From Streptomyces kurssanovii (lineage in GTDB: Bacteria; Actinomycetota; Actinomycetes; Streptomycetales; Streptomycetaceae): a stretch of 64,000 bases of DNA. This document shows, piece by piece, positions 8,722 through 16,606 of this stretch. Under the pieces are notes generated by a model. The model did no database searches, had not been told where the DNA came from, and was given only the letters and a program-made list of their open reading frames with translations. Within the stretch, counting starts at the first letter, position 1. Each line of letters begins with the position of its first letter. Location of the stretch: the NCBI RefSeq assembly GCF_014649695.1, contig NZ_BMTN01000001.1, positions 744,001 through 808,000 of the forward strand. The letters are read 5' to 3'. The translations under genes were made by a program, and so were the position numbers.

Positions 8722-10085
8722 CCCCGGCCGCAACGGAGGTGCCCGACCGTGACGAACCGGCGCTCGCCGCGAGGACGTCGGACCGTGACGAACCGGCCGC
8801 CACCAGGATGCCGGAACGCGACAACGCCCCGGCGCCGGGTGCACTGGACCGCGACAAGCTCTACGCCGCCCGCCTGCACGCCGCCCGGGTCCGGCCCTAC
8901 CTGGCGACGGCCCTGTTCGCCCTGAACGCGGTGGAGTCGCGGCGGGTGCCGACCATGGCCGTCGACCGGCACTGGCGGTGCTACGTCTCCGCGGCCTTCG
9001 TGGACCGGACACCGGTGGAGGAACTGGCCGGAGTATGGGTGCACGAGGTGTCGCACCTGCTGCGCGACCACCACGGGCGCAGCGACCGGGTCGCCAGGGA
9101 ACGGGGGCTGACCGGCCCGGGGGAGCGGCTACGGATGAACATCGCGGCGGACTGCGAGATCAACGACGACGTGTTCGGCGACGGGCTGGTCAGGCCGGAA
9201 GGGGCCGTCACGCCGGCGTCGTTGCGGCTGCCCGAGGGGGAGCTGATGGAGGACTACCTGCGTCAGTTCCGGCTCGGGCCGCGTACCCAGAGCATGAGCT
9301 GGCTGGACTGCGGCAGCGGCGCCGACGGACTGGAACGGGACTGGGAGCTGGGGCCGGACGGCGCCCACGGCCTCAGCGCCCATGAACAGGACGCGGTCCG
9401 CTTCCGCGTGGCGCAGGGCATCAACGCCCGTCCGGGAAACACCCCGAAGGGCTGGCGGCGATGGGCCGAGGAGGCGTTCCAGCCGCCGCAGCCGTGGCGG
9501 GAGTTGCTGGGCGCGGCGGTCCGCTCGGCAGCCTCCGGCGCCGGAGCCGGCGAGGACTACACGTACGGACGCCCTTCGCGTCGCTCGGCCGGGATGCCCG
9601 GCGTCGTGCTGCCGAGCCTCAGGCGCATGCCGCCCCGGGTCTGCGTCGTCATCGACACGTCCGGGTCGGTCAGTGACGCCGAACTGGGCAGCGCGCTCCG
9701 GGAGGTCGCCGCTATCTCCCGTGCCGTGGGCGGACGCCGCGACCTGGTCGGCGTGCTGCCGTGCGACGCGGCGGCCAGGACCGTGCACCCGCTGTGCCAC
9801 GCCGAGGGGATCCCTCTGGTGGGCGGTGGCGGTACGGACCTGCGCACGGGCTTCGCCAAGGCGCTGCGGGCGCAGCCCAGGCCGGACGTCGTCGTGGTCC
9901 TGACGGACGGTCAGACGCCTTGGCCGGACACGCGGCCACCGTGCCGCACGGTGGTCGGTCTGTTCCCCCGGCACTCGTCCGCGTCGTGGGACGAGAACGA
10001 CCCCGAATACGTGCCCGACCCGCCGCCCGAGTGGGCGCGAGTGGTCGTCATCGGGTCGGCTCCCGCCGGTTCGGCGGGTCGGTGA
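8718..10085 (+). CDS. VWA-domain protein with HExxH metallopeptidase-like domain
   Basis: A 455-residue protein in two parts. The N-terminal half carries HEVSH at residues 109-113, the zinc-binding HExxH signature, as in the DUF2201 putative metallopeptidase family. The C-terminal half is a von Willebrand A fold with the metal-ion site DTSGS at residues 313-317 and a later GGGGTDL and VLTDG. The first 50 residues contain repeated RDEPA-type units and look disordered. The gene overlaps the upstream MoxR ATPase gene by 4 bases. The likely model is that the ATPase drives a conformational change in this protein. Its target is not known. Confidence 0.85.
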   Translation: MTPAATEVPDRDEPALAARTSDRDEPAATRMPERDNAPAPGALDRDKLYAARLHAARVRPYLATALFALNAVESRRVPTMAVDRHWRCYVSAAFVDRTPVEELAGVWVHEVSHLLRDHHGRSDRVARERGLTGPGERLRMNIAADCEINDDVFGDGLVRPEGAVTPASLRLPEGELMEDYLRQFRLGPRTQSMSWLDCGSGADGLERDWELGPDGAHGLSAHEQDAVRFRVAQGINARPGNTPKGWRRWAEEAFQPPQPWRELLGAAVRSAASGAGAGEDYTYGRPSRRSAGMPGVVLPSLRRMPPRVCVVIDTSGSVSDAELGSALREVAAISRAVGGRRDLVGVLPCDAAARTVHPLCHAEGIPLVGGGGTDLRTGFAKALRAQPRPDVVVVLTDGQTPWPDTRPPCRTVVGLFPRHSSASWDENDPEYVPDPPPEWARVVVIGSAPAGSAGR

Positions 10086-10107
10086 CGGAGCCGGCCGTCG
10101 TGCGCCC

Positions 10108-10150
10108 GGGGCGGTGCGGGCGAGCGTGACGGCGGCCGCCCGACCGCCCC
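10108..10150. terminator. possible bidirectional terminator between convergent genes
   Basis: GGGGCGG and CCGCCCC, with inner CGGGC/GCCCG arms, face each other across a 16-base spacer. The hairpin sits between the ends of the VWA gene and the leftward phosphatase gene. Confidence 0.4.
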
Positions 10151-10161
10151 GCGGCCGGCGC

Positions 10162-11481
10162 CTAGGACGGTGTTCGTACGGCGAGGACGGCCATGTCGTC
10201 GTGCCCTTCGCCGGGGTGGTTGTCGACGAGGGTCCGTACGAGATCCTGCAGCGGCATGCCGGGGCGGGCGCGGGCCAGCTCGGCGATCCGGTCGAGGCCG
10301 GAGTCGATCGGATGGTCGGGATGCTCGACGAGCCCGTCGGTGAACATCACCAGGGTGCTGCCCGCCGGCAGCACCCGGACATGGTCGGGGCGGTGCTGCC
10401 TCGGGTCGACGCCCAGGGGCAGGCCCGGCTCCTCGCTCAGGTACTCGGTCCGGCCGTCGGGGTGGATCAGCAGGGGAGCGACATGGCCCGCGGAACTCCA
10501 GTGCAGTCTGTGCCCGTTGTCCCGCGTCTCGATACGCGCCAGGCAGGCGGTGGTGAGCGGGAGATCCGTGATGGCTTCGAGGGTCTCGTCCAGTTTCCTG
10601 AAGATCTCGCTCGGCGGTGTGCGACGGTCGTAGAGCAGGGCGCGCAGCATGTTGCGGGTCTGGGCCATGGCGGCGGCGGCCTGTATGTCGTGCCCGAGTA
10701 CGTCTCCGATGACCGCGGCGCAGGTGTCGTCGGGCAGCAGGATCGCGTCGTACCAGTCCCCGCCCAGCCGGCCCGGGTCGGCCGCGGGCCGGTAGACGGC
10801 CGCGCCCTGGAAGGGGCTGAGGTCGGGCAGCGTGGGGAGCAGCAGGCGCTGGAAGTGTTCCGCGGAGTCGCGGACACTCCCGTACAGGCGGGCGTTCTCG
10901 ATCGCGATGCCCGCGGCGCCGGCGAGCGAGACGATGACGGCCTCGTCCTCGCGGTCGAACGGCCGCCCGTCGCGGCGTTCCGACAGGTACAGGTCCCCGT
11001 AGATCTTGCCCCGGACGCTGACGGCCACCCCGAGGAGAGTGCGCATGTGGGGGTGCCCCGGCGGGAAGCCGACCGAGGAGGGGTGTGCGGCGATGTTCTC
11101 GACCCGCAGCGGCTCGGGATGGTGGATCAGGTGGCCGAGCACCCCGCGGCCGTGCGGGAAGTCGATCCCGGCGAGCCGTGCGCGCTCCTCGTCGGACAGA
11201 CCGGCGGTGATGAACTGTTCCAGGGAGCGGCCGGACCGGTGCAGTACGCCCAGCGCGCCGTAGCGGGCACCGACCAGCTCCATGGCGGTGATGACGATGC
11301 GGTGCAGCACCTCCGACAGCTCCAGCTCCCGGCTGATCGAGAGCACCGCGTCCAGGAGGCCCTGCATCCGGTCCTTCGCGCGCGACAACTCCTGGAGCTG
11401 CGTGGCGATTTCCGCCACCTGGGCATCCAGCCGCCACCGCAGGTCGCGCTCCGCCCCCGAGGCTCCCTCGCCTGCCGCCAT
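10162..11481 (-). CDS. GAF-domain PP2C/SpoIIE-type serine phosphatase
   Basis: A 439-residue cytoplasmic protein. After a short coiled N-terminus, residues about 60-205 form a GAF domain close in sequence to the GAF domains of DevS-type sensors (for example GFPPGHPHMRTLLGV). Residues about 215-435 form a SpoIIE phosphatase domain, with the metal-binding GGDWYD and GDVLGHD motifs and a late TDGLVE. Such enzymes dephosphorylate anti-sigma-factor antagonists (STAS proteins) in partner-switching pathways, with the GAF domain sensing a signal. A STAS gene lies at 55725 in this window, but a link between the two is only a guess. Confidence 0.9.
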   Translation of the reverse strand: MAAGEGASGAERDLRWRLDAQVAEIATQLQELSRAKDRMQGLLDAVLSISRELELSEVLHRIVITAMELVGARYGALGVLHRSGRSLEQFITAGLSDEERARLAGIDFPHGRGVLGHLIHHPEPLRVENIAAHPSSVGFPPGHPHMRTLLGVAVSVRGKIYGDLYLSERRDGRPFDREDEAVIVSLAGAAGIAIENARLYGSVRDSAEHFQRLLLPTLPDLSPFQGAAVYRPAADPGRLGGDWYDAILLPDDTCAAVIGDVLGHDIQAAAAMAQTRNMLRALLYDRRTPPSEIFRKLDETLEAITDLPLTTACLARIETRDNGHRLHWSSAGHVAPLLIHPDGRTEYLSEEPGLPLGVDPRQHRPDHVRVLPAGSTLVMFTDGLVEHPDHPIDSGLDRIAELARARPGMPLQDLVRTLVDNHPGEGHDDMAVLAVRTPS

Positions 11482-11697
11482 GACGGTCTTCCCTCACTCC
11501 GTGCGCCACCACCGGCTGCCTCGCCGTGACCGGCCGGGCCGCCCGTCCGGCCCGGCCCGCAGGGCGCCGGCGCCGATGTCACCGACCCCGCCGGGGGCAC
11601 ATCGACCCTCGCACATCCCTGCCGCAAGCCGCGGCAGGCCCCGCCGGGGCGGGCCGAACTCATGGACCGCGGCGGGACGCGGTGCCATTCTTGGCCC

Positions 11698-11943
11698 ATG
11701 GGAACGGGACGGCGGAGCCAGGCCGAACGGGACGACATCACGGTGGAGATCGGCTACGCGCTGCTCAGCGCCTGCTTTCTCGGCGGTGTGGTGTTCGCGG
11801 CGGTCGCCGGCCCCGCCGTTGTCTGGTCGCTTCCTCCGGTGGTCGAGAGGTTCCTGCCTGCCACGGGAGCTGTGGTCGCCGGCGTTCTCGCGGTGATCCG
11901 TGTCGTCCATGTCCTGTGGCGACACGCGGCTCAGCGCCGCTGA
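11698..11943 (+). CDS. DUF6332 family small membrane protein
   Basis: An 81-residue protein started by the ATG at 11698. The opening RRSQAERDDITVEIGYAL and the two following hydrophobic helices, ending in RVVHVLWR, match what I know of the Streptomyces DUF6332 family. Two transmembrane segments are visible (about residues 24-46 and 52-75). Function is unknown. A longer frame from 11662 is open but lacks family resemblance before 11698. Confidence 0.7.
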   Translation: MGTGRRSQAERDDITVEIGYALLSACFLGGVVFAAVAGPAVVWSLPPVVERFLPATGAVVAGVLAVIRVVHVLWRHAAQRR

Positions 11944-12051
11944 GGCACCGGCGCCGCTCCGGCTTCCAACCCGGCCGCCACGGAGCGGCCGGGTTCCCGA
12001 CATCGCCGTCCTGGCGTGCGAGCTCTTGACGTGCTCCTGACGTCATGCTCA

Positions 12052-12065
12052 TAGGAGCGCTCCCA
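12052..12065. promoter_or_regulatory. CebR-like operator
   Basis: TAGGAGCGCTCCCA matches the known Streptomyces CebR box TGGGAGCGCTCCCA at 13 of 14 bases. It lies 46 bases before the GTG start of the mannanase gene. CebR is the cello-oligosaccharide-sensing LacI-family repressor of cellulase genes. Confidence 0.8.
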
Positions 12066-12110
12066 CAGGTCCGATGTCCATGTTCCTTGGCCCCCACTAC
12101 TGGAGTCACG

Positions 12111-13853
12111 GTGCAAACAGCGAGAGGCACGACAGGAACGAGCAGCACGAGCAGAAGCGCGATCAGAAGACCGGCGAGAGGCGCCACAGGACAAGCCGCA
12201 GGGAGCGCCACCGCGAGAATCGCCGCCGTGGCCCTGTTGGCCGGACTCGCCGTGGTCCTCGGGCTGCTCCTGCCCGGCCCCTTCGTCGCAACCGCCGCGC
12301 AGGCACAGCCATCCGATGTCCATGCCGCCGGGCTCCACATCAGCGACGGCCGACTGCTGAAAGGCAACGGCAGCGACTTCGTCATGTGGGGCGTCAACCA
12401 CGCCCACACCTGGTATCCGGGCGAGACGCAGTCACTGGCCGACATCAAGGCACTGGGCGCCAACACCGTACGGGTCGTCCTCTCCAACGGCCACCGCTGG
12501 ACGAAGAACAGCCCCGCGGACGTGGCCGCCGTCGTCGCGGACTGCAAGGCCAACCGGCTGATCTGCGTGCTGGAGGTGCACGACACCACCGGTTACGGCG
12601 AGGAGGCGGCCGCCGGCACACTCGACCAGGCGGCCGACTACTGGATCGGTCTGCGCGAGGTGCTCGCCGGCGAAGAGGACTACGTCGTCATCAACATCGG
12701 CAACGAGCCCTGGGGCAACACCGACCCGTCGGGCTGGACCGCTCCCACGACCGCCGCCGTCAAGAAGCTCCGCACCGCGGGCTTCGAGCACACGATCATG
12801 GTGGACGCGCCCAACTGGGGCCAGGACTGGCAGGGCGTCATGCGGGCCAACGCCCGGGCCGTGTACGACGCCGACCCCACCGGGAACCTGATCTTCTCGA
12901 TCCACATGTACAGCGTCTTCGACACCGCCCAGGAGATCACCGACTATCTGAATGCGTTCGTCGACGCCGGACTGCCCCTTCTCATCGGCGAGTTCGCAGG
13001 CCCCGCCGACCAGTGGGGCGACCCGGACGAGGACACCATGATGGCCGCCGCCCAGCAGCTCGGACTCGGCTACCTCGCATGGTCCTGGAGCGGTAACACC
13101 GACCCGGTCCTCGACCTGACCATCGGCTTCGACCCGAGCCGGCTCAGCTCCTGGGGCGAGCGCATCTTCCACGGCGCGAACGGCATCGCCGAGACCTCCC
13201 GTGAGGCCACCGTCTACGGCGGCGACCCGGGTGACACGCAGCCCCCGACCGCTCCCGGCGCCCCGACCGCCTCCGCCGTGACCGCCGACTCGGCCACCCT
13301 CGCATGGCCCGCCGCCACCGACGACGTCGGCGTCACCGGACACGACGTCGTCAGCGTCGGCGGCGGCTCGGAGACCAAGGTCGCCGCGTCCTCGTCCACC
13401 ACGGCCACCGTGAACGGCCTCACCGCCGGCACCGCGTACACCTTCGCCGTCTACGCCCGCGACGCGGCCGGGAACCGCTCGCCCCGCTCGGCAACGGTGA
13501 CCGTCACCACCGACGAGGGCAGCACCCCCGGCGCGGGCTGCGCCGTCGGGTACCGCGTCGTCAACGAGTGGCCGGGCGGCTTCCAGGGTGAGATCGCCGT
13601 ACGCAACACCGGCGCCGCCGCCATCAGCGGCTGGACGCTGGTCTTCCGCTTCGCCGACGGCCAGCGCGTCGCCACCATGTGGGGCGGAACCCCGGCCCAG
13701 GACGGCGGCACGGTCAGCGTCACGCCCGCCTCCTACACCTCCGACATCGCTGCCGGCGGTTCGGTGACCGTCGGCTTCACGGCTACCAGGGGCGGCGCCG
13801 ACTCCGCGCCGACCGCCTTCCCGCTCGACGGCAGTCCTTGCGCCACCGCGTGA
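12111..13853 (+). CDS. secreted GH5 beta-mannanase with FN3 and CBM2
   Basis: A 580-residue secreted enzyme. I place the start at GTG 12111, because the open frame from 12045 would run through the operator. The N-terminus is a long Arg-rich export signal with one hydrophobic core, and cleavage is likely after AQA (about residue 65). The catalytic domain follows, with the acid/base Glu in NEPWG (residue 199) and the nucleophile Glu in IGEFAG (residue 294). The opening MWGVNHAHTWYP resembles GH5 subfamily 8 mannanases. Residues about 374-468 are a fibronectin type III domain, and about 475-580 are a family 2 carbohydrate-binding module with terminal Cys residues. It should cut mannan in plant walls while bound to cellulose. 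The upstream CebR-like box suggests induction by cello-oligosaccharides. Confidence 0.9.
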   Translation: MQTARGTTGTSSTSRSAIRRPARGATGQAAGSATARIAAVALLAGLAVVLGLLLPGPFVATAAQAQPSDVHAAGLHISDGRLLKGNGSDFVMWGVNHAHTWYPGETQSLADIKALGANTVRVVLSNGHRWTKNSPADVAAVVADCKANRLICVLEVHDTTGYGEEAAAGTLDQAADYWIGLREVLAGEEDYVVINIGNEPWGNTDPSGWTAPTTAAVKKLRTAGFEHTIMVDAPNWGQDWQGVMRANARAVYDADPTGNLIFSIHMYSVFDTAQEITDYLNAFVDAGLPLLIGEFAGPADQWGDPDEDTMMAAAQQLGLGYLAWSWSGNTDPVLDLTIGFDPSRLSSWGERIFHGANGIAETSREATVYGGDPGDTQPPTAPGAPTASAVTADSATLAWPAATDDVGVTGHDVVSVGGGSETKVAASSSTTATVNGLTAGTAYTFAVYARDAAGNRSPRSATVTVTTDEGSTPGAGCAVGYRVVNEWPGGFQGEIAVRNTGAAAISGWTLVFRFADGQRVATMWGGTPAQDGGTVSVTPASYTSDIAAGGSVTVGFTATRGGADSAPTAFPLDGSPCATA

Positions 13854-13897
13854 CCTGACCGTTCGGCGACCGCCGGGGCCGTTCCCCGGCTGCCCGG

Positions 13898-13931
13898 CTG
13901 AGCGGCCCTCCTGCGCGGCGGGGCCGCTCAG
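13898..13931. terminator. bidirectional hairpin terminator
   Basis: A perfect 11-base stem, CTGAGCGGCCC with GGGCCGCTCAG, has a 12-base loop. It lies between the mannanase gene and the leftward NTF2-like gene, and its right arm overlaps the stop codon of the latter. Confidence 0.7.
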
Positions 13932-14356
13932 CTTCGGGCGGGGTCCCCGATCGGTTCGCTGCTCTGTGCCACCCCGAACGGGTTGTCGATCGCGTAGCGC
14001 CAGCATCCGTCCGCGCCACGTCGGGCCACGTCCGTCGCGGTGCCCTCGATCCGGACGGGGTCCCCCTCGGGCGTGGTGCCGGCGATGACGAAGTCGACGA
14101 TCAGCAGCGCCAGATCACCGACGACATATGTCTGACGTGGCGCCACCCGGATCGGGACGCGCAGCCGGAGGAAATCTCCATTGGCACGGAGACGACCTGC
14201 CCCGGTGACCATATGACCGGGCATCGGAATGAAGCCCGCACCGGGCTCGTAGAGCCGGTCGAGGACCTCCGGATCAAAGGTGTTGAAAGCGCGCTCGAAG
14301 ACGTACGGGTGTTCGGCGGCGCTGGTCGCCGGCAGCACACTGGTGGAATGCGTCAT
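13928..14356 (-). CDS. SnoaL/NTF2-like domain protein
   Basis: A 142-residue protein using ATG 14356. The pattern of an N-terminal helix (ERAFNTFDPEVLDRLYEP), then GHMVTGAGRLRAN, then beta strands ending in WRYAIDNPFG, is typical of the NTF2-like or SnoaL-like cone fold. These proteins are small ligand-binding proteins or enzymes, and the substrate cannot be told from sequence. The gene is divergent from an HxlR regulator gene, and the two starts overlap by 9 bases (14348-14356). The regulator may therefore control this gene directly. Confidence 0.75.
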   Translation of the reverse strand: MTHSTSVLPATSAAEHPYVFERAFNTFDPEVLDRLYEPGAGFIPMPGHMVTGAGRLRANGDFLRLRVPIRVAPRQTYVVGDLALLIVDFVIAGTTPEGDPVRIEGTATDVARRGADGCWRYAIDNPFGVAQSSEPIGDPARS

Positions 14357-14764
14357 GTGGCAAGCGAACAGCCCGCGGAAACAGGTAACCAAACGGAAAC
14401 CCACGCCGCGTGGGACGGGGAGCTGGTACCCGGCCCGCGGGGCCGCACCCGACGGCCGGAGGCGGACTGTCCCGTCGAGGTGGCCCTCGGGGCGGTCTCC
14501 GGCCGTTGGACCACACTGCTGCTGAGGGAGTTGATGGGCGGCCCTCGCGGCTTCACGGAGCTGCGGGAGCTGCTCCCGGAGCTGTCGGCGAAAGTGCTGA
14601 CCGACCGGCTCCGAGCACTCCAGGACAGCGGCCTGGTGGAGGTGGAACGCAGACGCGGCTTCCCCGTGCGCACGCGATATGCCCTCACAGAGGCCGGCCG
14701 GGCGCTGCGTTCGCTGCTCGTCGAGCTGTACGCGACAGGCGAGGAACTGCTGCGCCTGAGATGA
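14348..14764 (+). CDS. HxlR-family winged-helix regulator
   Basis: A 138-residue regulator from ATG 14348. The DNA-binding core DCPVEVALGAVSGRWTTLLL, then FTELRELLPELSAKVL and LTDRLRALQDSGLVEVE, is the HxlR winged helix. The Cys in DCPVE is at the position used for redox or aldehyde sensing in some HxlR proteins. It is divergent from the NTF2-like gene, with overlapping 5' ends. HxlR regulators commonly control a neighbouring oxidoreductase; the NmrA-like gene at 15485 is another candidate target. Confidence 0.88.
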   Translation: MRHVASEQPAETGNQTETHAAWDGELVPGPRGRTRRPEADCPVEVALGAVSGRWTTLLLRELMGGPRGFTELRELLPELSAKVLTDRLRALQDSGLVEVERRRGFPVRTRYALTEAGRALRSLLVELYATGEELLRLR

Positions 14765-14908
14765 CCCGCGAGGGGATCGTCGGCCGGCTCGCCCCCGCGG
14801 TGCGGCGCCGCCCGACGGCGGAACTGCCCTGGAGCCGGACGGCGAAGCGGCCTCGGAGCCTCGAGAAGTGCGGCATGTGCGCCTGATGCTGCGCCCTACA
14901 CTTTCTGC

Positions 14909-15418
14909 ATGACGCAGAAGGACGAACCGCTCCTCACGGCGGAGGATGCCGGGCGGGCCCGCCTCATGGACGAGCTGCGCACCGCCTCACGCCGTTACAT
15001 GGCCTCGTACGCCCTGTTCAACCAGGCGGTCGCCGACCATCTGCGGCTCCACCCCACCGACCTTCAGTGCCTGAACCTCCTCAGCCTGGAGGAGGAGCCG
15101 GTCACCACCGGCCGCGTCGCCGAGTTGACGGGACTGACCACCGGCTCGGCCACGCGCCTCGTCGACCGCCTGGAGCGCTCCGGCCATGTCATCCGTGAGC
15201 GCGACACAAAGGACCGCCGACGGGTGCTGGTCCGTCCGGTGCCCGAGCGGATGGCGGAACTCGGCGCGCTGTGGCAGCGGTTGAACGGCGCGTACACGGC
15301 GATGTTCGACGGGTACGACGACGACGAGATCGCCCTGCTCATCAGCTACATGCGGCGTACCGTCGAACTGTCGGCGGCCCAGACGGAGCGTCTGCGCGCC
15401 GGCGGTCCCGACCTCTAG
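14909..15418 (+). CDS. MarR-family transcriptional regulator
   Basis: A 169-residue regulator with the MarR layout: a helical N-terminus, the HTH LTGLTTGSATRLVDRLERSG, and the wing RDTKDRRRVLVRP (the conserved D-x-R-x-x-x-V element). MarR dimers usually sense small aromatic or oxidised ligands and control a nearby gene. It is convergent with the NmrA-like gene and separate from the HxlR gene by 144 bases. Its target cannot be fixed from this sequence. Confidence 0.9.
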   Translation: MTQKDEPLLTAEDAGRARLMDELRTASRRYMASYALFNQAVADHLRLHPTDLQCLNLLSLEEEPVTTGRVAELTGLTTGSATRLVDRLERSGHVIRERDTKDRRRVLVRPVPERMAELGALWQRLNGAYTAMFDGYDDDEIALLISYMRRTVELSAAQTERLRAGGPDL

Positions 15419-15484
15419 GTGCCGGCGCGTTCCCGTAAGGCCGCGTCGACGCCGAGCAGGCGGAGCCGGCGCGCCGGACACCCC

Positions 15485-16342
15485 TCACGCCGTCTGCTCC
15501 GCACGGAAGGCGTCGGCGTGTTCCTCAGCCCACTCGGCGAAGGTGCGGGCAGGACGGCCGGTCAGTTCCTCGACGGTCCGGGTGAGGGCGGCGGGCGAAC
15601 CGTCCGTCGAGGCCCAGTAGTCGAGCAGAGCCCGGGCGAACTCCCCCGGCAGGAAGGCGGACACGGACCTCAGCCATTCCTCGCGGGTCACTGTTCGTAT
15701 GTCCACGGGCGCGGTGCGGCCGGCTGCTCGTGCGAGCGTCGCGATCTGCTCGGCGAAGCTGATGGACTGCGGCCCGGTCAGATGGTGGGTGCCGCCGCGC
15801 GGAGCCTGCCCGGTGAGCACTGCCGCCGCCACCCGCGCGACGTCGTCCTCGTGGATCGGGTCGCCGTGGCTCTGCGGGTACGGCAGGTCGACGGTGCCGG
15901 TCGAGCGCAGCGCACCCGCCCACTGGAGGGCGTTGCCCGCGAACGCTCCGGGGCGGAGAACGGTCGCCTCGACCGGGCCGGCGGCCAGTGCCTGCTCGAC
16001 CTGGAGGTGGGAGGCGGCGATCGGGTTGTCGGCCGCGGCCGGGCTCATGACGGCGCTGGACGACAGCAGCACGATGTGCTCGACACCGGCCGCGTGAGCC
16101 TGTGCGACGAAGGTGTCGCTGTGCGCCGGCTCGGCGTAGAGGAAGACGGAGGTGACGGAGTCGAGGGCCGCGTGAAACGTCGACGGGTCGTCGAGGGCGC
16201 ACCGCACGGTCTCCACGTCCGCGGGGAACGTGAGGTCGCCGGGGCTCGCGGATCCGGCTCGTACGGGAAGTCCTTGCCGGTGCAGGAGCGTGACGAGGGC
16301 GGAGCCGACTTTGCCGCGGCTTCCGGTGACAAGAGTGGTCAT
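15485..16342 (-). CDS. NmrA-like NAD(P)-binding oxidoreductase
   Basis: A 285-residue Rossmann protein from ATG 16342, which has AAGGA about 10 bases before it. The frame stays open far upstream, but that part lies opposite the lpd gene and has no domain. The N-terminal glycine-rich motif VTGSRGKVGSALV binds NAD(P). LLSSSAV, then LRPGAFAGN and the C-terminal helices fit the atypical SDR/NmrA-like group. This group includes quinone reductases of the QorB kind and redox sensors. An inverted repeat 64 bases upstream is a likely operator. Confidence 0.85.
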   Translation of the reverse strand: MTTLVTGSRGKVGSALVTLLHRQGLPVRAGSASPGDLTFPADVETVRCALDDPSTFHAALDSVTSVFLYAEPAHSDTFVAQAHAAGVEHIVLLSSSAVMSPAAADNPIAASHLQVEQALAAGPVEATVLRPGAFAGNALQWAGALRSTGTVDLPYPQSHGDPIHEDDVARVAAAVLTGQAPRGGTHHLTGPQSISFAEQIATLARAAGRTAPVDIRTVTREEWLRSVSAFLPGEFARALLDYWASTDGSPAALTRTVEELTGRPARTFAEWAEEHADAFRAEQTA

Positions 16343-16405
16343 GGAGTGGTCCTTACGACGGTGCGGATGGCAGGTGCGTCCCGCCAATTGAACTGTGCCA
16401 CGCAG

Positions 16406-16424
16406 AAGCTGCGTCGCGCAGCTT
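16406..16424. promoter_or_regulatory. palindromic operator between NmrA-like gene and lpdA
   Basis: AAGCTGCG-TCG-CGCAGCTT is a perfect 8-base inverted repeat with a 3-base centre. It lies 64 bases upstream of the leftward NmrA-like start and 183 bases upstream of the rightward lpd start. Its size fits a dimeric HxlR, MarR or TetR-type repressor. Confidence 0.55.
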
Positions 16425-16606
16425 AATTTCCCGCAGCCCTGACCGGACCGGGGGCGGGGCACCGCCGGTGACGGCTCCTGCGCCGGCTGGGGGCCCCGGC
16501 AAGCACGTGCGGGGGCGGGCCGACGCGGTGCCCGGCCGCGGGCCGCGCGGCCACGCGCCGCACGGCGATGCGCCGCTCGCGAGGCACTCGCCCGTATTGT
16601 GCGGGT

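Noticed and set aside
12045-12110. Upstream ATG at 12045 as the mannanase start
   Set aside because: It would place the CebR-like operator inside the coding region; GTG 12111 gives a normal export signal.
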